Positions 1 to 5,174 of a stretch of DNA of 5,174 nt are shown here, one piece after another. This DNA is from an uncultured Collinsella sp. (lineage in GTDB: Bacteria; Actinomycetota; Coriobacteriia; Coriobacteriales; Coriobacteriaceae): the NCBI GenBank assembly GCA_900543605.1, contig UQSK01000077.1, positions 1 to 5,174 on the forward strand. The letters run 5' to 3'. The position numbers and the translations under genes are program-made. The notes under the pieces were generated by a model. It saw nothing but the letters and a program-made list of their open reading frames with translations, made no database searches and was not told where the DNA came from. Within the stretch, counting starts at the first letter, position 1. Each line of letters starts with the position of its first letter.

Positions 1-8
1 TACTACTC
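1..8. other. Sequencing library index (i7), artefact
   Basis: These eight bases, TACTACTC, sit immediately outside the Nextera read-2 adapter, exactly where the i7 sample index lies in the library molecule. The length matches the usual 8-base index. From memory it differs by one base from one Nextera XT v2 i7 index (TACTACGC in adapter orientation), so either a sequencing error or another index is possible. It is not genomic. Confidence 0.8.
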
Positions 9-42
9 GTCTCGTGGGCTCGGAGATGTGTATAAGAGACAG
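9..42. other. Nextera read-2 transposase adapter, artefact
   Basis: This is the full 34-base Nextera adapter: the GTCTCGTGGGCTCGG arm at 9-23 followed by the 19-base Tn5 mosaic end AGATGTGTATAAGAGACAG at 24-42. It is library-construction sequence left on the end of the contig and should be trimmed. Genomic sequence begins at 43. Translated, it gives the spurious N-termini MCIRDS (from ATG 26) and MYKRQ (from GTG 28), both common contaminants of predicted proteins from untrimmed assemblies. Confidence 0.98.
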
Positions 43-384
43 CTGTACCTGGATGCCGGCTGGGATGCCGCAGCGGAGTTTATCCACCGTACGCTTAAGC
101 CGCATTTGGCTTCCGAGCGTGCCGAGCACCCCGCGAACCCCAAATCGTTCTTGCAGGAGTGCGTGCAAGCCGACGGTCACGAGCCCCCGGCGTACAAGCT
201 CGTTGGCTCCGAGGGCCCGGCGCATGCGCCCACCTTTACCGCTGTGGTTTTGATCGATGGTATTCGCCAGGGTCGCGGCTCCGGCTCTTCAAAGAAGGAA
301 GCCGAGGGTGCTGCCGCGCTCGAAGCGCTCGACCGCATGGGTTACACCACCAACGGCGTGATTCTGAACAAGAAGCACGTGTAA
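43..384 (+). CDS. rnc: Ribonuclease III, C-terminal fragment (5' truncated)
   Basis: RNase III is a cytoplasmic endonuclease that cleaves double-stranded RNA, notably 16S and 23S rRNA precursors and some mRNAs. Only the last 113 residues are present; the family is usually about 220-250 residues. The fragment opens with LYLDAGWDAAAEFI, matching the YLD-G segment that ends the catalytic domain, so the NERLEFLGD signature and the active-site acidic residues lie upstream and are missing. Residues about 32-102 form the double-stranded RNA-binding domain: NPKSFLQECVQ (helix 1), GPAHAPTF (the GPxH loop) and SKKEAEGAAALEAL (the KKxAE RNA-contact motif at residues 84-88, and helix 2). The natural start is outside the window. 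The GTG at 28 in the same frame belongs to the adapter and must not be used. The stop TAA (382-384) is 10 bases before smc. The truncation is caused by the contig end, not by mutation. Confidence 0.95.
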   Translation: MYLDAGWDAAAEFIHRTLKPHLASERAEHPANPKSFLQECVQADGHEPPAYKLVGSEGPAHAPTFTAVVLIDGIRQGRGSGSSKKEAEGAAALEALDRMGYTTNGVILNKKHV

Positions 385-386
385 GC

Positions 387-390
387 GAGG
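387..390 (+). promoter_or_regulatory. Weak ribosome binding site of smc
   Basis: GAGG lies in the 10-base rnc-smc gap and is separated from the GTG start at 395 by only four bases (AACC), a short spacing. It is the only purine-rich match available, so smc translation may depend partly on ribosomes finishing rnc at 384. It supports the GTG start, because later ATG codons lose the first strand of the ATPase head. Confidence 0.5.
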
Positions 391-394
391 AACC

Positions 395-3300
395 GTGTAT
401 CTCAAGTCCCTCACGCTCAAAGGGTTCAAGTCGTTTGCCGACCGCGCCCATATGACGTTTGAGCCGGGCCTGACCGTCATCGTCGGCCCCAACGGCTCGG
501 GAAAATCGAACATCTCCGACTCGATTCTTTGGGTCCTGGGCGAGCAGAGCGCCAAGCAGCTGCGCGGCCAGGCCATGGAGGATGTCATCTTCTCTGGCTC
601 GTCAGCGCGCAAGCCGGTGGGTGTCGCCGAGGTCACGCTGGTGCTCGATAACTCGGACCATATGCTGCCCGTCGATTTTGACGAGGTCGCCATCACCCGT
701 CGCATGTATCGCTCGGGCGAAAGCGAGTACCTCATCAACTCGAGTCCGTGCCGCCTGATGGACATTCAGGACATCCTGCACGATTCGGGCCTGGGCAAGG
801 ATACGCATTCCATCATCAGCCAGGGCAAGCTCGACGCCATCTTGCAGAGCCGCCCCGAGGAGCGCCGCGCCCTCATCGAGGAGGCCGCCGGCATCTCCAA
901 GCACAAGCGCCGCAAGGAGCGTGCGCTCAAAAAGATTAAGTCAATGGACGAGCACCTGACGCGTGCCCGCGACATCAATAAAGAAATCGCCCGTCAGCTG
1001 CGACCGCTGGAGCGTCAGGTCGACCGCGCGCGCAAGTATAAAGAGCTGTCCTCGCGCGCGAACGAGCTTACGCAGATGTTAGCCGTCGACGAGCTGCGTT
1101 CGCTGCAGTCGCAGTGGAACGACCTGGAGAGTCGCTCCAAGGAGGGCGCTGCCGAGCTGGAGCTTGCGCAGTACCGCATGGGCGAAAAGGAGCGCGAGCT
1201 CGAGAAGCTTCAGGTTATGCTTGAGGAAAAAGGCCTGTTTGTGGGCGACTTGGGCGAGCAGCGCCGCCATATGCAAGACGTGGTCGGCCGCATTAACTCC
1301 GACATGCGCCTTCTCGAGGAAAAGGGCCACAACATGGTGTCGCGCCTGTCTGACATGCGCGGGCAGATTTCGAGTTCCGAGCATCAGCGTCGTCGCGTGG
1401 TCGAGGAGCTCGAGGACGCGCGTGCGCAGCTTGAGGAAGTGACCGGCGCGCATTTGCAGGCCCAGGAGGACGTTGACGCCGCCGGTCCTGCAGCTGCTGA
1501 GCTCCACGAGCGGCGCGTGGCGCTCGACAATCAGATTTCGCAGCTTACGCGAGAGCAACGCGATGTGCAGCGCGTGGCCGATAACGCCGCGCTCGAGCTC
1601 GCCAAGGTGAAGGATTCCTTGAGCAATGCCGAGGTCGAGGACAACATGTATGCCTCGCGCCTGGAGCAGATTGACGAGCAGCTCGAGGAGGTCACGGCCT
1701 CGCTCGAGAGCCGTCGCGACCGCGCCGAGGAGCTTGAGGGCGCTCTTGAGGAAGCGCGCCAGGCCCAGGCCGATGCGCGTGAGGCCACCGAGGTCGCCCG
1801 TGCAGCCCTGAAGGACCTGCGTGCCCGCGAGAGCGAGGCGCGCAACAAGTTGTCCGAGGTGCGCTCGGAGCTTTCCAGCCAAAAGAAACTCGATGCCCGC
1901 ATGGCCGACAGCTCGCCGCTCGTGAGCCGTCTGGTGGGTGCGCTGGGCGACGATGTCTCGGGTCGTCTGGGCGACGTGCTCGAGGCCCCGCGCGAGCTTG
2001 AGGGCCTGGTGGAGCAACTACTTGCCGGCGATATCGATGCGCTGCTGTTCGACGATACGTCCGCGCTTGAGCGTGCCGGTCGTTCCGCTCTGGACCAGAA
2101 GAAGGCCTCGGGTGAGGCGCTGCTGGTGGCGCGCGGCGTGAGTGGCTCTGCTGCCGCCGAGGGCGCTGCCGGTACCCGTCTGGTTGATCGTCTGTCCGTG
2201 CGCGCAGGCTACGGACCCGTCGTCGAGGCGCTGCTCGGCGGCTATTACGTCGTGGACGATTTTTCTGCCGCGCTGTCGGCGCCGGTCGTTGACGGCGTGA
2301 CTTACGTGACCTCCGATGGCGCCCGCGTCGCCTGCGGCGGCCTGGTGCGTGTGGGCCTCGATGCCGGCGAGGCGTCGGGTGCTCTGGAGCGTAAGCGTCG
2401 CATTCGCGAGCTGGAGGGGCTTGAGCCCGATTTGGCCGCTGTGTTTGAGCATGTGTCGGATCAGGTCATCGAGGCCAATGCGGCCGTTGAGGAAGCGCGT
2501 GCCGCTGAGGGCGATGCCGCCGGTGAGATTGCCCGTCTTGAGGGCGAGCGCCGCTCGCTGCTCTCCGAGATCGGCCGCTTGGAGCAAAGCGCCAACAATG
2601 CCGAGGTCGAGCGCGTGCGCATCTCCAAGCGCCGCGAGCAGGCCGCCGAAGCCGTTCGCGCTGCGCGCCCGCGCGTTGACGAGCTCACCCGTTCGCGTGA
2701 CGAGGCCCGCGCGCAGGCAAGCGATCTGGGCTTGCAGATTGCCGAGGCCAACGACGAACTCGACCGCGTTCGCCGTGACGATTCCGAAGCTGCCGGCAAG
2801 CTCGCCGACGCCAAGGTTCGCCTAGCCCAGACGAGTGAACGCCTGCGTTCGCTGAAGGGCCGCGTGCCCGACCTGGAGCATCGTCTTGAGGGCATCGACC
2901 GTCGTATCCGCGGAACACGCCAGGCTTCGCGCTCGCTCGAGCTGCTGCGCCTGCGCGTCGACCCCATGCACGAACGCTATTCTGCCCTGTTGGAACGCGC
3001 GTCGGATTGGGCAGCGCGCCTGCGTGACCAGGCCTCTCTGGAGGAGGCGGACTCCGCTTCGCTCAAGAAGACCATCGAGGATGCCAAGGCCGAGGTCTCC
3101 CGTGCCAAGGAGCGGGTTGATGCCGCCACGGCGACGCAAAACGAGTTCAAGGTCGCGCGTGGCAAGCTCGAGGTGCAGGTCGAGGCTGCCATCAAGGCCA
3201 TTACCGCCGATGGCACGACGGTGCTCGAGGAAGCGCTCATGCTTCCGGCGCCCACGGACCGCGATGCCGCCGAGCGCGAACTCAACCAGCTTGTGCGCCA

Positions 3301-3931
3301 GATCAACAACCTTGGTCCCGTTAACCAAGTTGCCATGGAGGAGTACGAGCAGCTCAAGCGCCGCGCCGACTACATCGAGGAGCAGCTGGCCGATCTGGAG
3401 AGCGCACGCAAGGCGCTCACCAAGATCACGGTGGCCATTGATCGCAAGATGCGCAAGGCGTTCCTGGTGACGTTTGAGAAGGTCGACGCGAACTTCCGCG
3501 AGATCTTCGCTATGCTCTTCCCGGGCGGCCAGGCTCATCTGGAGATGACCGATCCCGAGCATCCTGCCGAGACGGGTATCGAGGTCGTGGCGCAGCCGCG
3601 CGGCAAGCGCATCACCAAGATGATGCTCATGTCGGGCGGCGAGAAGAGCCTGACGGCGCTCGCCCTCCTCTTTGCTGTGTACCGCACGCGCACGGTGCCG
3701 TTCTATGTGCTGGACGAGGTCGAGGCGGCGCTCGACGACGCCAACCTGTCCAAGCTCATCGGCGCGCTCGATGTGTTGCGTTCCGATACGCAGCTCTTGG
3801 TTATCTCGCATCAGCGCCGTACTATGGAGGATGCTGACGTCCTCTACGGCGTCTCGATGCAAGCCGACGGCGTCAGTCGCGTCGTCTCGCAAAAACTCGA
3901 TCGCGAAACCGGAAAGGTCGTGAATGCATAA
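395..3931 (+). CDS. smc: Chromosome segregation/condensation ATPase SMC
   Basis: SMC is a nucleoid-associated ABC-type ATPase that dimerises at its hinge and, with ScpA and ScpB, extrudes DNA loops to compact and segregate sister chromosomes. The product has 1178 residues, normal for bacterial SMC. Visible parts in order: N-terminal head with Walker A GPNGSGKSN (31-39), R-loop Arg57 (LRG) and Q-loop Gln143 (SQGKLDAIL); first coiled-coil arm about 172-503, rich in Glu, Ala, Arg and Leu; globular hinge about 505-663; second arm from about 666; C-terminal head from about 970 (NNLGPVNQVAMEEYE), signature motif MSGGEKSL (1079-1086), Walker B FYVLDEVEAALDDAN (1103-1117; Asp1107, catalytic Glu1108) and H-loop His1139 (VISHQRRTME). 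The two arms are of similar length, which argues against an indel. The GTG start gives the family N-terminus MYLKSLTLKGFKSFAD. The TAA stop overlaps the ftsY ATG by one base. Two small deviations are Met1079 where Leu is usual (LSGGE) and Val653 in the hinge glycine motif. All catalytic residues are intact. Confidence 0.99.
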   Translation: MYLKSLTLKGFKSFADRAHMTFEPGLTVIVGPNGSGKSNISDSILWVLGEQSAKQLRGQAMEDVIFSGSSARKPVGVAEVTLVLDNSDHMLPVDFDEVAITRRMYRSGESEYLINSSPCRLMDIQDILHDSGLGKDTHSIISQGKLDAILQSRPEERRALIEEAAGISKHKRRKERALKKIKSMDEHLTRARDINKEIARQLRPLERQVDRARKYKELSSRANELTQMLAVDELRSLQSQWNDLESRSKEGAAELELAQYRMGEKERELEKLQVMLEEKGLFVGDLGEQRRHMQDVVGRINSDMRLLEEKGHNMVSRLSDMRGQISSSEHQRRRVVEELEDARAQLEEVTGAHLQAQEDVDAAGPAAAELHERRVALDNQISQLTREQRDVQRVADNAALELAKVKDSLSNAEVEDNMYASRLEQIDEQLEEVTASLESRRDRAEELEGALEEARQAQADAREATEVARAALKDLRARESEARNKLSEVRSELSSQKKLDARMADSSPLVSRLVGALGDDVSGRLGDVLEAPRELEGLVEQLLAGDIDALLFDDTSALERAGRSALDQKKASGEALLVARGVSGSAAAEGAAGTRLVDRLSVRAGYGPVVEALLGGYYVVDDFSAALSAPVVDGVTYVTSDGARVACGGLVRVGLDAGEASGALERKRRIRELEGLEPDLAAVFEHVSDQVIEANAAVEEARAAEGDAAGEIARLEGERRSLLSEIGRLEQSANNAEVERVRISKRREQAAEAVRAARPRVDELTRSRDEARAQASDLGLQIAEANDELDRVRRDDSEAAGKLADAKVRLAQTSERLRSLKGRVPDLEHRLEGIDRRIRGTRQASRSLELLRLRVDPMHERYSALLERASDWAARLRDQASLEEADSASLKKTIEDAKAEVSRAKERVDAATATQNEFKVARGKLEVQVEAAIKAITADGTTVLEEALMLPAPTDRDAAERELNQLVRQINNLGPVNQVAMEEYEQLKRRADYIEEQLADLESARKALTKITVAIDRKMRKAFLVTFEKVDANFREIFAMLFPGGQAHLEMTDPEHPAETGIEVVAQPRGKRITKMMLMSGGEKSLTALALLFAVYRTRTVPFYVLDEVEAALDDANLSKLIGALDVLRSDTQLLVISHQRRTMEDADVLYGVSMQADGVSRVVSQKLDRETGKVVNA

Positions 3932-3933
3932 TG
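3912..3933 (+). promoter_or_regulatory. smc-ftsY translational coupling junction (TAATG)
   Basis: The smc stop TAA (3929-3931) and the ftsY start ATG (3931-3933) share one A. The nearest purine-rich stretch, GAAAGG at 3912-3917, lies 13 bases upstream of the ATG, further than a usual Shine-Dalgarno. The arrangement suggests that ribosomes terminating on smc re-initiate on ftsY. This is inferred from the geometry only. Confidence 0.6.
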
Positions 3934-4848
3934 GGATTCTTCGATGCTCTCTCGCGCGGACTTGAGCGCAGCCGCGAGGCCCTCAACGAGGTCTTTTACT
4001 TTGGCGGCGAGGTCGACGAGGATTTTTGGGAGGACCTAGAGGACACCCTCGTTATGGGTGACATGGGTGCCGAGGTCGCGATCAAGGTGTCCGATGACCT
4101 GCGCGATGCCGCGGCCAAGAAGAACCTCAAGACCGCTCCTCAGCTTCGCCGTGCCCTGGCCGAGCAGCTTGAGCAGCACTTTGTGCCCATCGAGCGCGAT
4201 CCGTTCTCCGATACGCCGAGCTGCGTGCTGTTTGTGGGCATTAACGGCGCCGGCAAGACCACGACGGTCGGTAAGATCGCGAGCGCCATGGCCGCCCGCG
4301 GCAAGAACGTCGTGATCGGCTCTGCCGATACGTTCCGCGCTGCCGCTATCGAGCAGCTCGATGTGTGGGGCCAGCGCGCTGGCGTCCCCGTCATCAAGCG
4401 CGACCGCGGCTCCGACCCGGCAAGTGTTTGCTACGACGTGCTCGACGAGGCCGACAAGCGCGGCAGCGACCTGGTGCTTATCGACACTGCCGGTCGTCTG
4501 CACACGAGCCCCGAGCTCATGCGCGAGCTTGCCAAGGTGGTCAACGTGACGCGTAAGCGCGCCGCCAATATGGCCGCCGGCCCCATGCCCGTCTCAGTCG
4601 TGCTCGTGATCGATGCCGCCACCGGCCAGAACGGTCTGAACCAGGCGCTCGAGTTTAACGAGGCGCTGGGCCTGGACGGTATTATCATGACTAAGCTCGA
4701 CGGCACGGCAAAGGGCGGCATCGCCATGGCCGTGGCCGAGAAGCTCAAGCTCCCGATCCTGCGCGTGGGCGTGGGCGAGCAGGTCGATGACCTGCAGGAG
4801 TTCAATGCCAAAGATTTCTGCCGTGCCCTTGTGGGCGAGTCCAATTAA
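3931..4848 (+). CDS. ftsY: Signal recognition particle receptor FtsY
   Basis: FtsY is the SRP receptor: a GTPase at the inner face of the cytoplasmic membrane that pairs with Ffh, and their mutual GTP hydrolysis releases the ribosome-nascent chain to SecYEG. The product has 305 residues. It starts with a short amphipathic segment, MGFFDALSRGLERSREAL, the membrane-targeting helix, followed by the helical N domain (to about residue 95). The G domain then shows G1 GINGAGKTTT (103-112), DTFRAAAIEQL (133-143), G3 DTAGR (185-189), G4 TKLDGTAKGG (254-263) and the closing GVGEQVDDLQEF (from 280). The SRP GTPase insertion-box motif DTFRAAA and the G4 TKLD identify the family. FtsY is favoured over Ffh because there is no methionine-rich M domain and because a separate ffh follows. 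It lacks the long acidic A domain of the E. coli protein, as is common in Gram-positives. Its start overlaps the smc stop by one base, and the stop TAA is 10 bases before ffh. Confidence 0.98.
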   Translation: MGFFDALSRGLERSREALNEVFYFGGEVDEDFWEDLEDTLVMGDMGAEVAIKVSDDLRDAAAKKNLKTAPQLRRALAEQLEQHFVPIERDPFSDTPSCVLFVGINGAGKTTTVGKIASAMAARGKNVVIGSADTFRAAAIEQLDVWGQRAGVPVIKRDRGSDPASVCYDVLDEADKRGSDLVLIDTAGRLHTSPELMRELAKVVNVTRKRAANMAAGPMPVSVVLVIDAATGQNGLNQALEFNEALGLDGIIMTKLDGTAKGGIAMAVAEKLKLPILRVGVGEQVDDLQEFNAKDFCRALVGESN

Positions 4849-4852
4849 GGAG
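4847..4852 (+). promoter_or_regulatory. Strong ribosome binding site of ffh
   Basis: AAGGAG (continuing as AAGGAGTGA) closely matches the 16S rRNA anti-Shine-Dalgarno complement. It overlaps the last two bases of the ftsY stop codon and leaves six bases before the GTG at 4859. It fixes GTG 4859 as the ffh start and is clearly stronger than the sites of smc and ftsY. Confidence 0.88.
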
Positions 4853-4858
4853 TGACTA

Positions 4859-5126
4859 GTGTTTGATTCCCTGAGCGATCGCCTCAACGACACATTTGAC
4901 CGCCTGCGCGGCAAGGGCAAGCTGACCGAGGCCGATATCACCTCGGCCATGCGCGACATCCGTATGGCGCTGCTCGAGGCCGACGTCAACTTTAAGGTCG
5001 TCAAGGAGTTCGTCGCCAAGACCAAGGAGCGCTGCATGACCGCAGAGGTCATGGAGTCGCTGTCGCCGGCGCAAAACGTCGTCAAGATCGTGCTCGACGA
5101 GCTCACCGAGATGCTCGGCTCCACCG
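4859..5126 (+). CDS. ffh: Signal recognition particle protein Ffh, N-terminal fragment (3' truncated)
   Basis: Ffh is the SRP54-type GTPase that, with SRP RNA, binds hydrophobic signal sequences at the ribosome and docks on FtsY. Only the first 89 residues are genomic, about a fifth of a protein usually near 450-500 residues. They cover the N domain: MFDSLSDRLNDTFDRLRG, then GKLTEADI, the conserved MALLEADVNFKVVKEF stretch (ALLEADV motif) and a last helix ending LDELTEMLGST. The GTPase G domain (expected G1 GxxGxGKTT about 15 residues further on) and the methionine-rich M domain fall outside the window. The GTG start is set by the strong AAGGAG six bases upstream and gives the typical MFD N-terminus. 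The frame runs on into the adapter as AVSYTHLTLPTT and stops at 5162-5164; these residues are artefactual. The exact last genomic base could be a few bases off if the genome happens to match the adapter. Confidence 0.96.
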
Positions 5127-5159
5127 CTGTCTCTTATACACATCTGACGCTGCCGACGA
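5127..5159. other. Nextera read-1 transposase adapter (reverse complement), artefact
   Basis: The Tn5 mosaic end in reverse complement (CTGTCTCTTATACACATCT, 5127-5145) is followed by the read-1 arm GACGCTGCCGACGA (5146-5159). This is the partner of the adapter at the left end, in the orientation expected for the other side of a library insert. It is not genomic. Its translation in the ffh frame gives the well-known contaminant tail VSYTHLTLPTT. Confidence 0.98.
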
Positions 5160-5167
5160 CTTAATAG
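5160..5167. other. Sequencing library index (i5), artefact
   Basis: CTTAATAG occupies the 8-base i5 index position between the read-1 arm and the P5 arm. Its reverse complement CTATTAAG is, from memory, the Nextera XT v2 index S518. It contains the TAA (5162-5164) that closes the false ffh reading frame. Confidence 0.9.
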
Positions 5168-5174
5168 GTGTAGA
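5168..5174. other. Start of Illumina P5 arm, artefact
   Basis: The last seven bases, GTGTAGA, match the beginning of the reverse-complemented P5 flow-cell arm, which follows the i5 index in a Nextera library molecule. On its own the match is short, but its position directly after an 8-base index makes the identification secure. Confidence 0.88.

Noticed and set aside
385..394. Search for a promoter or terminator between rnc and smc, and likewise at 4849-4858 between ftsY and ffh.
   Set aside because: Each gap is 10 bases, too short for a terminator hairpin or a promoter, and I saw no convincing -35/-10 pair in the coding sequence just upstream.
1500..1830. Repetitive-looking purine-rich GAG/CTC sequence that might be a DNA repeat.
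   Set aside because: It reflects Glu, Leu, Ala and Arg codons of the coiled coil. No fixed repeat unit or spacer pattern recurs.
1079..2017. A 312-codon open frame on the - strand inside smc.
   Set aside because: It lies opposite the first coiled-coil arm and part of the hinge. Long antisense open frames are expected opposite GC-rich genes with biased codons. The translation is a Leu/Ala/His-rich string with no recognisable domain.
2018..2587. A 189-codon open frame on the - strand opposite the SMC hinge.
   Set aside because: It has no ribosome binding site or recognisable domain that I can see, and it sits fully within a well-supported gene.
2822..3892. A 356-codon open frame on the - strand opposite the C-terminal part of smc.
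   Set aside because: It is the same codon-bias shadow. The + strand frame here encodes the conserved signature, Walker B and H-loop motifs, and the antisense product shows no family features.
395..3931. Possibility that the long coiled-coil protein is RecN, SbcC, MukB or a Rad50-like defence ATPase.
   Set aside because: The N-terminus MYLKSLTLKGFKSFAD, the 1178-residue length, the central hinge, and C-head motifs NNLGPVN and LDEVEAALDDAN are characteristic of SMC. The position between rnc and ftsY agrees.
4036..4503. A 155-codon open frame on the - strand within ftsY.
   Set aside because: It is opposite the conserved N and G domains of FtsY, and its translation resembles no protein I know.
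24..5145. Perfect 19-base inverted repeats (24-42 and 5127-5145) flanking 5.1 kb, resembling a transposon with terminal inverted repeats.
   Set aside because: They are the engineered Tn5 mosaic ends of the Nextera kit, with kit arms and indexes outside them. No transposase is inside, and the adjoining insert bases (43-51 and 5118-5126) do not form a target duplication.

Overview
This window is a piece of an ordinary, conserved bacterial housekeeping operon. It reads, all on the + strand, rnc (3' end only) - smc (complete) - ftsY (complete) - ffh (5' end only). The DNA is GC-rich, with codon choice strongly favouring G/C in third positions, and starts are GTG for smc and ffh and ATG for ftsY. 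The protein sequences look like those of a high-GC Gram-positive. Coriobacteriia (a Collinsella-like gut anaerobe) is my best guess, but that is recognition from memory and not a search result.

Layout: 1-42 and 5127-5174 are not genomic. They are Illumina Nextera (Tn5 tagmentation) adapters in the correct opposite orientations, each followed outward by an 8-base sample index; the right end also keeps 7 bases of the P5 arm. The genomic insert is therefore 43-5126 (5084 bases). Within it, 43-384 encodes the C-terminal 113 residues of ribonuclease III (double-stranded RNA-binding domain). A 10-base gap leads to smc (395-3931), the 1178-residue chromosome condensation ATPase. smc overlaps ftsY by one base (TAATG). 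ftsY (3931-4848) encodes the 305-residue SRP receptor GTPase. Ten bases later ffh starts at 4859 behind a strong Shine-Dalgarno and is cut after 89 residues, at the end of its N domain. The insert has no intergenic stretch longer than 10 bases and no internal terminator or obvious promoter, so the four genes are most simply one transcript.

How the genes work together: FtsY and Ffh are the two GTPases of co-translational membrane targeting. Ffh with 4.5S/SRP RNA binds signal sequences on ribosomes, and FtsY receives it at the membrane. SMC (with ScpA and ScpB, not in this window) compacts and segregates the chromosome. RNase III matures rRNA and other structured RNAs. The grouping rnc-smc-ftsY-ffh is a familiar one in Gram-positive bacteria and does not imply a single shared pathway.

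No undescribed biological system is visible. The observations most worth acting on concern data quality: adapter ends create a false start for the rnc fragment and a false C-terminus and stop for the ffh fragment. The remaining biological notes (hinge glycine variation in SMC, a short FtsY lacking the acidic A domain, no ylxM between ftsY and ffh, one-base gene overlap) are modest.
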